DNA of 64,000 nt from Streptomyces sp. NBC_01298 (GTDB lineage: Bacteria; Actinomycetota; Actinomycetes; Streptomycetales; Streptomycetaceae): the NCBI RefSeq assembly GCF_035978755.1, contig NZ_CP108414.1:3224001-3288000 (forward strand), given 5' to 3'. Position numbers and translations under genes: made by a program. The notes under the pieces are model-generated. The model saw only the letters and a program-made list of their open reading frames with translations. It did no database searches and had not been told where the DNA came from. Every line of letters starts with the position of its first letter. The stretch's first letter is position 1. Shown in pieces: positions 7,706 to 16,471 of the stretch.

Positions 7706-8659
7706 TCAGAGCACCTTCTTGTCGAGCGCGAGGGGGGCGGCCGGGGCGGCCGCGTCCGCGGCCGGGCGGCGCAGCAGCGCGATGGAACCGGAGACGGTGG
7801 TGGCGCGCAGCGTGCCGGCGCCGGCGCCCAGGGTGCCGGTGATCCGCTTGGCGCCCAGCTGGCCGGAGACCTGGAGGTCCTCGAAGGCGTTGGAGACTCC
7901 GCCGGTGGCAGTGTTGGCCTCGACGCGGGCGTCGGCCGGGTGCGGGAGGCGGATGGCGACCTGCCCGGATACGGAGGTGAGGGAGATGTCGACCGGTCGC
8001 GGCTCGGGCCGGTCGTCGAGGGCCAGGTCGATCAGCATGTCCCCGCTGACCGAGTCGGCCCGTACGTTGCCCACGGCGCCGTCCACGACCGTCAGGCCGC
8101 CGGACACGGAGTGGAAGCCGAATTCGCCGCTCACGGACTGGGCCTCGACCCCGCCGGAGACCGTGTGCGCCTTGACCTTGCCGGAGAGGCCGACGAGCGT
8201 GGTCTCGCCGGAGACCCCGTGGATGTCCGTGCCGCCTTCGATGCCGGAGACGAAGACGGTGGCGCCGACCCTGGCCAGCTGGACGCGGGCGGCGGCCGGG
8301 ACGGTGAGGGTCACGGTCGCGCTGCGCTCCCAGGCCTTGCGGCCGAAGCCAGCGGAGGACCAGGTCTTCCAGGGCTTGGCGTCGAACCACTCCTTGAACC
8401 CCTGGGAACCGTTCCAGGGGAGGTCCTCGTAGGAGACGGTCAGGGTGCCGCCCTCCTGCACCACGTGCAGGGGCGGGCCGTCGACCTCGGACACCTCCAG
8501 GCGGGCCGGGCCCTCGTCGGCGGCGGCGACGACATTGACCGTGCCGCCGACCACCCGGACGCGGACCTCGGTCACCGGCTCCTCGAAGGTGAGCTTCTGC
8601 GGTCCGGCGACCGACCAGACCTTCGGCGGACCCTGCGGATTCTGCGCTGCCTCTGGCAT
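7706..8659 (-). CDS. DUF4097-family adhesin-like beta-repeat protein
   Basis: A 317-aa protein starting at ATG 8659 with GGAGGG upstream. It is built from short beta-strand repeats with recurring VSG and VS(G)(D/E) turns (SGVEAQSVSGEFGFHSVSGG region), typical of the DUF4097/adhesin-like right-handed repeat fold. No signal peptide or membrane segment is evident. The downstream gene is a PadR regulator, a frequent pairing in actinobacteria; the protein may act in envelope sensing together with it, but its biochemical role is unknown. Confidence 0.85.
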   Translation of the reverse strand: MPEAAQNPQGPPKVWSVAGPQKLTFEEPVTEVRVRVVGGTVNVVAAADEGPARLEVSEVDGPPLHVVQEGGTLTVSYEDLPWNGSQGFKEWFDAKPWKTWSSAGFGRKAWERSATVTLTVPAAARVQLARVGATVFVSGIEGGTDIHGVSGETTLVGLSGKVKAHTVSGGVEAQSVSGEFGFHSVSGGLTVVDGAVGNVRADSVSGDMLIDLALDDRPEPRPVDISLTSVSGQVAIRLPHPADARVEANTATGGVSNAFEDLQVSGQLGAKRITGTLGAGAGTLRATTVSGSIALLRRPAADAAAPAAPLALDKKVL

Positions 8660-8691
8660 GGTGCTGGCCCTCCTCGGCGTACCTGCACGCA

Positions 8692-8727
8692 ACATATCGC
8701 GTCTTCTGTCCAACACGATATATCGCG
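8692..8727 (-). promoter_or_regulatory. candidate PadR operator
   Basis: Two TATCGCG direct repeats (8695-8701 and 8721-8727) stand 26 bp apart, and the second is part of a perfect palindrome CGATATATCG (8716-8725). AT-rich dyads of this form are usual PadR sites. The location is 33-68 bp before the start of the DUF4097-padR operon. Confidence 0.6.
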
Positions 8728-8799
8728 GTTGCGGGAAGTCAAGCGCGTCCGGATGATCCAAAATCATCAGTTTGGGCTGGTTTGGCTTAGCGTGTGGGC

Positions 8800-9615
8800 A
8801 TGTCGATCTCCCAGACCACGGCGGGCGGCCTGCTGCTCTGCCGCGCCGAACCCCTCGCCGCCCGACCCGCCGCGCACATCCTGCGCGAACGCCTGCTGCT
8901 GGCCCCCGCCGGCGAGTGGAGCGTGCTGGTGCCCGAGGCCAAGCCCTGGCTCGGCGGAGCGGAATCCGTGGCCGAAGTCCTGGCGGGATGGGGCGCGGCG
9001 GTCGCACTCAGCTCCAACTGGCCGGTGCTGAGCCTGTGGTGGGAGGAGGGCCGGACCGGCTTCGTCCTTTCGTCCGGCTTCCGCCGGTCCGCGGCCTACG
9101 CATGGGACGCGGCGGGCCGCCCGCACGGCGAGCCGGATCCCGACACCATGCGGGTGCTCGCGGCGCGGCTCGGGCTCGACCCGGTCCTGGACCTGGAGGA
9201 ACTGGAGCGCCTCACCCGCCCCGACGCGGCGGCCGACGGCGCGTCCCGGCTGCTCGGCGTCATCGCGCTGCTGGCCCGCGCGGGGCTGGCGCTGCCCGCC
9301 GGCCTGAACCCGGGGGAACCGGCCGACCGGCTGCGCGAGGCGGCCCGGGTCGCCCCGGCGGCGGAGCGGGTGGAGTGGGCGGGCTGGCGCGACACGGTGC
9401 GCGCGGAGCTGGCGGTGGTCGAGGACAGCCCCCTGGGCCCGTGGCTCCGGGGCCCCAAGGCCCGCCTGGCGGGCGCCGCCCAACTGGCCGCCGGAGCCCC
9501 CCTGATGCTGTGGGCGGCCCGCCGCCGCAGCCCGGGCTGGCTGGCCGCGGGCACCGTCCTGGTGACCCACGGCGCGGCCGCCCTGGCCTACGACCGGGCC
9601 CGCCGCCGGGTCTAG
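8800..9615 (+). CDS. hypothetical protein with C-terminal membrane segment
   Basis: A 271-aa actinobacterial protein of unknown function. The ATG at 8800 lies 6 bp after a -10-like TAGCGT (8788-8793), so the mRNA may be leaderless; an in-frame GTG exists 6 bp earlier. The N-terminal 100 residues look like a compact alpha/beta domain (WSVLVPE, WGAAVALSSNWPVLSLWWEEG, GFVLSSGFRRSAAYAWD). The middle is helical and the last 50 residues contain one or two hydrophobic helices ending in RARRRV. I do not recognise catalytic motifs. Confidence 0.75.
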   Translation: MSISQTTAGGLLLCRAEPLAARPAAHILRERLLLAPAGEWSVLVPEAKPWLGGAESVAEVLAGWGAAVALSSNWPVLSLWWEEGRTGFVLSSGFRRSAAYAWDAAGRPHGEPDPDTMRVLAARLGLDPVLDLEELERLTRPDAAADGASRLLGVIALLARAGLALPAGLNPGEPADRLREAARVAPAAERVEWAGWRDTVRAELAVVEDSPLGPWLRGPKARLAGAAQLAAGAPLMLWAARRRSPGWLAAGTVLVTHGAAALAYDRARRRV

Positions 9616-9643
9616 GCAGTCCCTTCCGGATCGTGCCGGGCCC

Positions 9644-10588
9644 CTACGCCGCCAGCAGCGGGCTGGCGTTGCGCGCCAGCCAGGCACGGTAGGGCGGAGT
9701 CCCCAGGGCCGCTTCGCGGTAGGCCGCGCGGAGGTCCTCGTACACCCCCTCGGACATCTGCGCCTGCACCCCGGGGCGGGTCGCGAGGAGGAGGCGCACG
9801 GCGAGCGGGTCGCCCGAGAGCGGGCGGATCGCCATGTCCTCGCGCGGTCCGGAGGTGGGCTGGCAGGGGGCGACGGCCTCGCCGGAGACGATCAGCGAGG
9901 TGGCCGTGTGGTAGTCGGCGTGCAGCAGCGGCGGGTCGAGGCCGGCCCCCGCCAGGACCCGGCGCAGGCCGTCCCACTCGCCGTCCACCGACGGGTCCAC
10001 GGTCCACCGGTCGGCGGCGAGGTCCCGCAGCTCCACCACGGCCCGCGCCGCCGCGGGATGGTCCCGGGACATGGACACGAACTGCGGTTCGCGTTCCATC
10101 AGCACCCGTAACTCCAGCCCGGCCGGCACCCGCAGCGGGCTGCCCTCCACCTCGTGCACGAAGGCCACGTCGAGCCGGCCCGAAGCCGTCATCCGCAGCA
10201 GCCTGTTGGCGGACACGTCGACCATCAGGTCGGTCTCCGTGTCGGGCAGCCGCCGGTGCAGCCGCCGCAGCCAGCCGGGCAGGGCGCGGCTGGCCGTCGA
10301 ACCGATCCGCAGCCGGGGCCCCTGGGACAGCGACCGGGCCTCGGCGACCAGGGCGGCCATCTCGGCCAGGAGCGGCCGCGCCCGCCCGAGTATCGTGCGC
10401 CCGAAGGGAGTCGGCCTGCATCCGGTGCGCTCGCGCAGGAACAGCTCCCCGTCCAGGGCCCGTTCGATGCGCCGCAGCTGGGTCGTCAGGGAGGGCTGGC
10501 TCACGCCGAGCTGCCGGGCGGCCTTGTGCAGGCTGCCGGCGTCGGCGATGGCGCACAGGGCGCGCAGGTGCCTGACCTCAAGCTCCAT
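9644..10588 (-). CDS. LysR-family regulator divergent from snapalysin
   Basis: A 314-aa LysR-type regulator. The N-terminal winged helix (LRALCAIADAGSLHKAARQLGVSQPSL) is followed by the effector-binding domain. Start ATG 10588 is chosen because it begins the conserved MELEVRHLRAL; a longer frame continues to 10717 without family homology. It is transcribed away from the protease gene, the classical arrangement of snpR/snpA, so it probably activates that gene and represses itself through the dyad at 10683-10705. The inducer is unknown. Confidence 0.88.
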   Translation of the reverse strand: MELEVRHLRALCAIADAGSLHKAARQLGVSQPSLTTQLRRIERALDGELFLRERTGCRPTPFGRTILGRARPLLAEMAALVAEARSLSQGPRLRIGSTASRALPGWLRRLHRRLPDTETDLMVDVSANRLLRMTASGRLDVAFVHEVEGSPLRVPAGLELRVLMEREPQFVSMSRDHPAAARAVVELRDLAADRWTVDPSVDGEWDGLRRVLAGAGLDPPLLHADYHTATSLIVSGEAVAPCQPTSGPREDMAIRPLSGDPLAVRLLLATRPGVQAQMSEGVYEDLRAAYREAALGTPPYRAWLARNASPLLAA

Positions 10589-10682
10589 GCCCCGAGGGTA
10601 GGCCGGGCCGAGCCGACCGCACCAGTAACCGGTATCCCCTCGAATCCCGCCATTCTCACGGTAGTTGGGCTTCCGAAATCTC

Positions 10683-10705
10683 CCCGATAACCCGGCGCTA
10701 TCGGG
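10683..10705. promoter_or_regulatory. LysR-type dyad in the lysR-snapalysin intergenic region
   Basis: Perfect dyad CCCGATA-N9-TATCGGG. It contains the T-N11-A pattern (T10688, A10700) of LysR binding sites. It lies 95 bp before the regulator start and 90 bp before the protease start. Confidence 0.7.
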
Positions 10706-10794
10706 TCCTGACATCATCCGCTGACCCCATCCGCTCCCGCAGACTCCGGTACCGAACGACCCCCCACCGCACCGGATGAGCAGGAGTCCCCCAC

Positions 10795-11454
10795 ATGCGC
10801 CACTCCCGCAAGACCACTCTGTCCGCCGTCGGCCTCGGTGTCGCCGCCGTCCTCGGCGCCGTCGTCCCGGGCACCACCGCCTCGGCCTCCCCGGGCGCCG
10901 GCAGCCCGTCCACGTACGCCGCGTACGAGCAGTCGAAGGAGAACCAGGCCGCCAACCGCGCCTTCTTCGAGGCCGTGCGGCGCTCGGTGGCCGAGCAGCG
11001 CGCCGCCACCCCGGGCCTGGCGGCGGTGACCGTCACCTACAACACCCGCAACGCGCCGAGCTTCCGCACCCAGATAGCCCGTTCCACGCAGATCTGGAAC
11101 AGCTCGGTGGTCAACGTCAAGCTCCAGGAGGTGTCCTCGGGCGGGAACTTCGCGTACTACGAGGGCAACGACTCGCGCGGTTCCTACGCCAGCACGAACG
11201 GCCACGGCCAGGGCTACATCTTCCTGGACTACCGGCAGAACCAGCAGTACAACTCCACCCGCGTGACCGCGCACGAGACCGGTCACGTGCTCGGACTGCC
11301 GGACCACTACTCGGGCCCGTGCAGCGAGCTGATGTCGGGCGGCGGCCCCGGCACCTCCTGCACGAACCCCAACCCGAACTCCGCCGAGCGCTCGCGCGTC
11401 AACCAGCTCTGGGCGAACGGCCTCGTCGCGTCCGGCCTGGACGCGAAGGGCTAA
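10795..11454 (+). CDS. snpA: snapalysin (M7 small neutral zinc metalloprotease)
   Basis: Secreted zinc endopeptidase of 219 aa. A signal peptide covers about residues 1-32 (hydrophobic core [14 protein letters not shown], cleavage near ASA-SPG), and a short propeptide probably extends to about residue 75. The metal site [11 protein letters not shown] (160-170) matches the HExxHxxGxxD signature of M7 enzymes, with Glu161 as general base. Cysteine pair near 176 and 189 fits the family disulfide. The divergent LysR gene is its likely activator. It would digest milk protein and peptides outside the cell. Confidence 0.93.
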   Translation: MRHSRKTTLSAVGLGVAAVLGAVVPGTTASASPGAGSPSTYAAYEQSKENQAANRAFFEAVRRSVAEQRAATPGLAAVTVTYNTRNAPSFRTQIARSTQIWNSSVVNVKLQEVSSGGNFAYYEGNDSRGSYASTNGHGQGYIFLDYRQNQQYNSTRVTAHETGHVLGLPDHYSGPCSELMSGGGPGTSCTNPNPNSAERSRVNQLWANGLVASGLDAKG

Positions 11455-11675
11455 GCCCCGTCGGTCCGGGACCCGCCGGCCCCGGGCTCGTACGCCGTGC
11501 ACTCCCGGTTCCGGCAGGGACCGGGGGTCCACGCCGGGACGAAGATCCCGAGGGATTTGCGCCGTCCGACGATCGTGTCGACGGGGCTCCCGCAGGCCGG
11601 GCACGACTGCTGGTCGTGCCCGGCCCGCGGGGCGACCGTCCCGTGCGCCCGCTGGTCCCGCTGTTCACCGGCCAT
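11451..11675 (-). CDS. small zinc-ribbon protein
   Basis: A 74-aa protein with two CxxC-like knuckles, [10 protein letters not shown] and [10 protein letters not shown], which would bind one zinc ion. Its stop overlaps the snapalysin stop by 2 bp (convergent genes). The start ATG at 11675 is the only one that includes the hydrophilic N-terminal part. Function is unknown; the codon bias and conserved-looking cysteines support a real gene. Confidence 0.72.
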   Translation of the reverse strand: MAGEQRDQRAHGTVAPRAGHDQQSCPACGSPVDTIVGRRKSLGIFVPAWTPGPCRNRECTAYEPGAGGSRTDGA

Positions 11676-11712
11676 ACCTCCACGGTAGGCCGGTTTCGCC
11701 GGTTCGGCGGGG

Positions 11713-12297
11713 TCAGCGCTTGACGGCGTACGAGGTGATGGTCTGGCCGCCGCCGAGGACCTTGAACCCGGTCAGCTCCAGCGGGCGCGCCCCGAATCCG
11801 GCGCGCGACATCGGCATGCCGGTGCCGACGAAGACCGGGTAGGTCTTGACGACGAACGCATCGATCTCGTCGATCAGCTGCCCCGCGAGGTCCGCTCCGC
11901 CGCACAGCCAGATGCCGAGCCCCTCCTCGGCCTTCAGCTCGCGGACCTTGGCCACCAGGTCGCCCTCGATCAGCCGCACCGCCGGGTCCGGCGCCTCGGT
12001 GAGCGAGCGCGAGACGACGTACTGCTCGCGCATGTGCGCGTACGGGCTGGTCAGACCCTCCTTGCGGCCGGGCTCGTACGTACCGCGCCCCATGAGCACC
12101 GTGTCGAAGTGCCCGGGTTCGGCGTCCTCGATCCCCAGCTGGACGCGCCCCGGGGTGGAGATGGTCTCCGGGTACTCGGCCTTGAGGTGGTCGATGAACT
12201 CCCGGTCGAGGTGGGCGTAGATGAATGCGGCGTCGCCGTCCGGGGCCCCGATGAAGCCGTCGACCGACGTGGCGACGAAGTACGTGAGCTTGCGCAA
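11713..12297 (-). CDS. dihydrofolate reductase family protein (RibD C-terminal domain type)
   Basis: A single-domain, 194-aa oxidoreductase-like protein with the DHFR/RibD fold: LTYFVATSVDGFIGAPDGD at the N-terminus, a MGRGTYEPG nucleotide-binding loop and WLCGGADLAGQLIDE in the C-terminal half. The start is set at TTG 12297 because GGAAGAG lies 8 bp upstream and homologues begin at this LRKLTYF point; an ATG at 12330 gives a longer product. Substrate is unknown. It stands alone. Confidence 0.82.
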   Translation of the reverse strand: MRKLTYFVATSVDGFIGAPDGDAAFIYAHLDREFIDHLKAEYPETISTPGRVQLGIEDAEPGHFDTVLMGRGTYEPGRKEGLTSPYAHMREQYVVSRSLTEAPDPAVRLIEGDLVAKVRELKAEEGLGIWLCGGADLAGQLIDEIDAFVVKTYPVFVGTGMPMSRAGFGARPLELTGFKVLGGGQTITSYAVKR

Positions 12298-12436
12298 GCG
12301 ATTCTCTTCCGTTCGACAGTGCACCCCCATCGAGGCACGTCGATCAAAGTACTTCAGACAAAGTGGTCTCGCAAGGGATGACCGAAGGAAGCCGGACCCT
12401 CAGAACCGGCAGGACCGGCAGGACCTGCCGGACCGG

Positions 12437-13036
12437 TCACTGCGGCTTGCGCCACATCGGCCACATCAGCGGCCCCTCCGGCAACCGCACGGCCTGGCCC
12501 GTGAACTGCCAGCCCAGCCGCTCGTACAGCCCCTTGCTGCGCTCGCTGCTCGCCTCCAGGTACGCCGGCACGCCCTCGCGGTCGCAGCGCTCCAGCACCG
12601 GCCGGATCAGCTCCGTGCCCAGCCCCTCGCCCTGCCGCCCGGGGGCGACCGCGATCATCAGCAGGTACTCGTGCTCCTCCGCCATCGGGTGCACCTCGCC
12701 GGTGAGCCGGCCCACCAGCTCGCACCGCTCGTTGTCCGGGTCGGCGACGGCCCGCATCTTCGCCGGCACCTCGTCCTCGACGTGCCCGGCCTCCGGATCG
12801 GCCGCCGGGATCCGCAGCCACAGCGCCGCCGCCGAACCGTCCGACGCGTAGTCGATCCGGCCCTCGGCCAGCGCCACGTCCACGAAGACGCCGAGGAACC
12901 TCCCGTGCACCGCGGCCCGGTGCTCCGGGTCCGGGAACACCCAGCTGCTCACGGGATCACCGCGGAAGGCCTCGTCGAGCAGCCGTGCCACGGCGTCCCG
13001 GTCCGACGGTCCGGCCTGACGTATCTCCAGCCCCAT
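12437..13036 (-). CDS. GNAT-family N-acetyltransferase
   Basis: A 199-aa acyl-CoA-dependent acetyltransferase. The GNAT core shows the acetyl-CoA loop in LLMIAVAPGRQGEGLGTELI (Q/R-x-x-G-x-G pattern) and the closing LEASSERSKGLYERLGW segment. ATG 13036 (AGGG 9 bp upstream) is preferred over GTG 13045. An inverted repeat 19-44 bp upstream may be an operator. Substrate cannot be told from sequence. Confidence 0.85.
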   Translation of the reverse strand: MGLEIRQAGPSDRDAVARLLDEAFRGDPVSSWVFPDPEHRAAVHGRFLGVFVDVALAEGRIDYASDGSAAALWLRIPAADPEAGHVEDEVPAKMRAVADPDNERCELVGRLTGEVHPMAEEHEYLLMIAVAPGRQGEGLGTELIRPVLERCDREGVPAYLEASSERSKGLYERLGWQFTGQAVRLPEGPLMWPMWRKPQ

Positions 13037-13054
13037 GGGCCACACCCTTCACAT

Positions 13055-13080
13055 CACTCACGCGTCAACAACCGTGAGTG
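13055..13080. promoter_or_regulatory. inverted repeat upstream of GNAT gene
   Basis: CACTCAC (13055-13061) and GTGAGTG (13074-13080) form a perfect dyad with a 12-bp spacer immediately upstream of the acetyltransferase gene and next to a -10-like TAGGAT on its strand. A repressor site is likely; the protein is unknown. Confidence 0.45.
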
Positions 13081-13108
13081 ATCCTAGAGTTGCCCCACCC
13101 ACGCAGAA

Positions 13109-13146
13109 AGGCCTGTTCCGGCACCGTGCGGTGCCGGAACAGGCCT
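13109..13146 (-). terminator. terminator of the encapsulin-polyprenyl synthase operon
   Basis: Perfect 17-bp inverted repeat with a GTGC loop, 37 bp beyond the polyprenyl synthase stop. It also separates the operon from the acetyltransferase gene. Confidence 0.85.
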
Positions 13147-13182
13147 CCCCTTCACCCATGGGGGCCCTTCTCCCCTACGCGG

Positions 13183-14229
13183 TCACTTCGTACGCCGCGT
13201 CACGAACTCCGCCAGCGCCAGCAGCCCGCCCGCCGCCCCGAGGTCCGGGACGGCCCGCGACAGCTGCTGCACCGCCCGCCCCATCCGGTCGGCGGCATGG
13301 GCCTGCGCCCAGTCCCGCCCGCCGGCCCGCTCCACCGCGGCGGCCGCCCTGCTCACGTCGTCCCCGGTCATGGGACCCGCGTACAGACCGGCCAGCTCCT
13401 CCCCCGCCGGGGTGCCCGAGGTGAGGGCGGCCACGACCGGGAGGGACTTCTTGCGGGCCAGCAGATCGGCTCCGGCGGGCTTACCGGTGTGGCCGGGGTC
13501 CCCCCAGATGCCGATCAGGTCGTCGATGAGCTGGAACGCCAGCCCGGCCTCCCGGCCGAAGGCGTCCATCGCGTCGACCTCGTCCGGGCCGGCCCCGGCG
13601 TACAGCGCGCCGAGCGCGCACGCGCAGCCCAGCAGGGCTCCGGTCTTGGCCGTGGCCATGGTCAGGCACTCGTCGAGGGAGACGCTGCGGCGCTGCTCGA
13701 AGGCGCAGTCCGCCTGCTGGCCCGCGCACAGCTCGACGATGCAGGCGGCGAGCCGCGCCGAGGCGGCCGCCGAGGCCGGATGCGGATCCTCGGCGAGCAA
13801 CCGCAGCGCGAGCGCCATCATGGCGTCGCCCGTGATGATCGCGTCCGAGGTCCCGAAGACCGTCCAGGCCGTGGGCCGGCCGCGCCGGCGGACGTCCTTG
13901 TCGATGACGTCGTCGTGCAGCAGCGTGAAATTGTGCGCCAGCTCCACGGCCACCGCCGCCCGTACGGCCTCCCCGGCCACCCCGTCGCCCCGCAGGGCCT
14001 GTGCGGCGGCGAGCACCAGGGCGGGCCGGATGGCCTTGCCGGTGCTGCCCGCCGCCGGGGTGCCGTCCTCGTGCTCCCAGCCGAAGTGGTACATCGCCAC
14101 GTGCCGCATCGAGCCGGGCAGGCTCTCCACGGCCCGGCGCAGTTCCGGGTTGACCGTTTCTCTGGTCCGCTCCAGCAGGACGGCGGCTTCCTGCCCCTCG
14201 CTGGTGGTGATCGCCTCAGTGGTCGACAT
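13183..14229 (-). CDS. polyprenyl synthase, probable encapsulin cargo
   Basis: An all-alpha trans-isoprenyl diphosphate synthase (348 aa) that condenses isopentenyl diphosphate onto an allylic primer. The first Asp-rich motif is HDDVIDKD (106-110 core DDVID) with the basic RRRGRPT run after it; the second is QLIDDLIGIWGD (236-240). GKAIRPAL (64-71) supplies the substrate-binding basic residues. Residues 1-20 are Ser/Thr/Glu-rich and probably disordered. The gene follows the Family 2B encapsulin gene by 82 bp on the same strand, the arrangement known for cargo enzymes of that family. Chain length of the product is not predictable by eye. Confidence 0.9.
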   Translation of the reverse strand: MSTTEAITTSEGQEAAVLLERTRETVNPELRRAVESLPGSMRHVAMYHFGWEHEDGTPAAGSTGKAIRPALVLAAAQALRGDGVAGEAVRAAVAVELAHNFTLLHDDVIDKDVRRRGRPTAWTVFGTSDAIITGDAMMALALRLLAEDPHPASAAASARLAACIVELCAGQQADCAFEQRRSVSLDECLTMATAKTGALLGCACALGALYAGAGPDEVDAMDAFGREAGLAFQLIDDLIGIWGDPGHTGKPAGADLLARKKSLPVVAALTSGTPAGEELAGLYAGPMTGDDVSRAAAAVERAGGRDWAQAHAADRMGRAVQQLSRAVPDLGAAGGLLALAEFVTRRTK

Positions 14230-14311
14230 GGCGTGTGCGCTCCGTCCCGTCCTGTCCCGCCCCGTCCGACTCGTGTCCTTCGCTCCGGCGTCGGCGCCGG
14301 AGCCGGCCGGG

Positions 14312-15718
14312 TCAGCTCCAGCGGGCGATCTCGACGTTCTCCAGGACGCCGAGCGCGTCCGGCACCAGCACCGCGGCGGAGAAGTAGGTGGTGACCAGGT
14401 ACGAGATGATCGCCTGCTCGCTGATCCCCATGAACCGCACCGAGGTGCTCGGCTCGATCTCGTCCGGGATCCCGGGCTGGTGCAGTCCGATCACGCCCGA
14501 CTCCTCCTCGCCGGTGCGCATGCAGAGGATGGAGGTCGTCCGGGCGTCGCTGATCGGGATCTTGTTGGACGGGAACATCGGGACCCCGCGCCAGGACGGC
14601 ACCCGGTGACCGCCGATCTCGACCGACTCCGGGTACAGCCCGCGCTTGTTGCACTCGCGGCCGAAGGCGGCGATGGCCTTGGGGTGGGCCAGGAAGAACT
14701 TGGATCCGCGCCGCATGCTGAGCAGCTGGTCCATGTCGTCGGGGCTGGGCGCCCCGTCGTGGGACTGGATGCGCTGGTCGTAGTCGGCGTTGTGCAGGAG
14801 GCCGAAGTCGCGGTTGTTGAGCATCTCGTGCTCCTGGCGCTCGCGCAGCGCCTCGACCGTGAGCCGCAACTGCTGCTCGGTCTGGTTCATGGGCTGGTTG
14901 TACAGGTCGGCGACGCGGGTGTGGACGCGCAGGACCGTCTGGGCGATGGAGAGTTCGTACTCGCGCGGCCTGGCCTCGTAGTCCACGAAGGTGCCCGGCA
15001 GCACGGCCTCGCCCTGGTGGCCGGCGGAGAGGTCGATCGCGGCCTCGCCGTACTTGTTGGTGCGCTGCTCCGGCAGGGCCCGTACGGAGTCCAGGTGCGC
15101 CCGCAGCGAGTCCACCCGGTCGGCGAGGATCTGGAAGTCCTGGCGGGAGAGGACGAGCACGGTGCCGGCGGTGGCGGCGCGGGCGGTGTACTCCCAGATG
15201 GCCTCCTCGTCGACGAGGGCGTCCTCGCCGAAGAAGGCCCCGTCGGCGACGGTCTGCAGGACGGCGTCGTCACCGTACGGGCCGGGGCCGATCTGGTCGA
15301 TGCGGCCGTGGGCGAGCAGGAACACCTTGTCGGCGGGGCTGCCGAAGGAGGTGAGCTCCTGGCCCGGCTCGAAGTCGATCTGGTGGCAGCGCGCGGCGAG
15401 TTCGGCCAGCGCGTCGGGGTCGTCGTAGTCGCGCAGTACGGGGAGCTCCCCCAGCTCCGCCGGAATCACCTGCACCTGCGTGCCGGTCTTGATGAACTCC
15501 ACGATTCCGTTGCCGACGGAGTAGCTCAGCCGCCGGTTCACCCGGTACGTGCCGCCCTGGACGGACACCCAGGGGAGCATCTTCAGGAGCCACCGCGAGG
15601 TGATCTCCTGCATCTGCGGCGCGGACTTGGTCGTGGTTGCCAAGTTCCGCGCGGCCGTGGTTCCCAGACTCCGCTGCGGCGCCTGGGTCTCGGATTCGGA
15701 ACCTGCCTGGACCGACAT
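14312..15718 (-). CDS. Family 2B encapsulin shell protein with cyclic-nucleotide-binding domain (EshA/EshB type)
   Basis: A 468-aa self-assembling nanocompartment protein related to Streptomyces EshA. Residues 1-40 form a Ser/Thr/Gln-rich N-arm. The HK97-type shell fold is split by a Crp-like cyclic-nucleotide-binding insert at about 105-200, with [20 protein letters not shown] and a well-kept phosphate cassette (FFGEDAL 162-168, EYTARAAT 176-183 including the key Arg). Residues 220-468 complete the shell domain. ATG 15718 has AAGGGG upstream. The shell is expected to package the polyprenyl synthase encoded next. Family assignment rests on recognised sequence features and synteny. Confidence 0.9.
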   Translation of the reverse strand: MSVQAGSESETQAPQRSLGTTAARNLATTTKSAPQMQEITSRWLLKMLPWVSVQGGTYRVNRRLSYSVGNGIVEFIKTGTQVQVIPAELGELPVLRDYDDPDALAELAARCHQIDFEPGQELTSFGSPADKVFLLAHGRIDQIGPGPYGDDAVLQTVADGAFFGEDALVDEEAIWEYTARAATAGTVLVLSRQDFQILADRVDSLRAHLDSVRALPEQRTNKYGEAAIDLSAGHQGEAVLPGTFVDYEARPREYELSIAQTVLRVHTRVADLYNQPMNQTEQQLRLTVEALRERQEHEMLNNRDFGLLHNADYDQRIQSHDGAPSPDDMDQLLSMRRGSKFFLAHPKAIAAFGRECNKRGLYPESVEIGGHRVPSWRGVPMFPSNKIPISDARTTSILCMRTGEEESGVIGLHQPGIPDEIEPSTSVRFMGISEQAIISYLVTTYFSAAVLVPDALGVLENVEIARWS

Positions 15719-15905
15719 GTTTTCCCCTTCGATCACTCCATGAATCTGCGGGAGGAGCCTTTCAGCACGGAACGTGGTGAGACCATTACACAAAAGGGTG
15801 GGACTACTCCGTTCGTGGCTGGGCACTCTCTTGAGTTCACCTCCCGCCCCACACGGCACTTGGACCCCACCCGTTTCGGCCACCCCGCGCGATGGGCCTC
15901 CGTTT

Positions 15906-15937
15906 AATTTGCACGCTGGATGCAAGTTTTCTACGCT
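15906..15937 (+). promoter_or_regulatory. NsrR autoregulatory site over a leaderless promoter
   Basis: A 23-bp 11-1-11 dyad (15906-15928) has arms AATTTGCA and TGCAAGTT. It overlaps a promoter with -35 TTGCAC (15909-15914), 17-bp spacer and -10 TACGCT (15932-15937). The -10 ends 6 nt before the nsrR ATG at 15944, so transcription should start at or next to the A of the start codon. Geometry matches known NsrR sites. Confidence 0.7.
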
Positions 15938-15943
15938 GGACCC

Positions 15944-16396
15944 ATGCGGCTGACCCGATTCACCGATCTCGCCCTGCGCGTCCTGATGCGCCTGGCCGTC
16001 GCGGAGGAGGACCTCCCGACCACCCGCGAGGTGGCGGCGACCATGGAGGTCCCGTACACCCACACCGCCAAAGTGGTCGCCAAGCTGCAGCATCTCGGTC
16101 TGGTCGAAGCCCGCCGCGGACGCGGCGGCGGCCTCACCCTGACCCCCGCCGGGCGCGCCGCCTCGGTGGGCGGGGTGATCCGCGAACTGGAGGGCGCCGG
16201 CGACGTCGTGGACTGTGACGGCACCGTCCCGTGCCCGCTGCGGAGCGCGTGCGTCCTGCGCGGGGCGCTGCGCCGGGCCCAGGAGGCCTTCTTCGCCTCC
16301 CTGGACCCGCTGACGGTGAACGACCTGGTCGCAGCCCCGACCGGGCCGCTCCTGCTGGGCATTTCGGGCGGATCGCCGGGGGCCGGAAGACCCTGA
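15944..16396 (+). CDS. nsrR: NsrR, Rrf2-family nitric-oxide-sensing repressor
   Basis: A 150-aa iron-sulfur repressor that loses DNA binding when nitric oxide nitrosylates its [4Fe-4S] cluster. The Rrf2 winged helix spans residues 1-80 ([38 protein letters not shown]). Three cysteines, C91, C97 and C103, are spaced as in Streptomyces NsrR. The ATG at 15944 is preferred to the ATG at 15920 because it starts the family sequence and fits the leaderless promoter. It is followed by the flavohaemoglobin gene, its expected target. Confidence 0.92.
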   Translation: MRLTRFTDLALRVLMRLAVAEEDLPTTREVAATMEVPYTHTAKVVAKLQHLGLVEARRGRGGGLTLTPAGRAASVGGVIRELEGAGDVVDCDGTVPCPLRSACVLRGALRRAQEAFFASLDPLTVNDLVAAPTGPLLLGISGGSPGAGRP

Positions 16397-16471
16397 CGGC
16401 GGGGGCCGGATGGCCGGTTCGCACCGGCACTCGACCCGCATAGCCTGATGTCCACCGACACTTCGAACAGA

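Noticed and set aside
12340..12380. Direct ACTTTG repeats upstream of the DHFR-family gene
   Set aside because: Two short 6-bp repeats are too little evidence for an operator in the absence of a neighbouring regulator.
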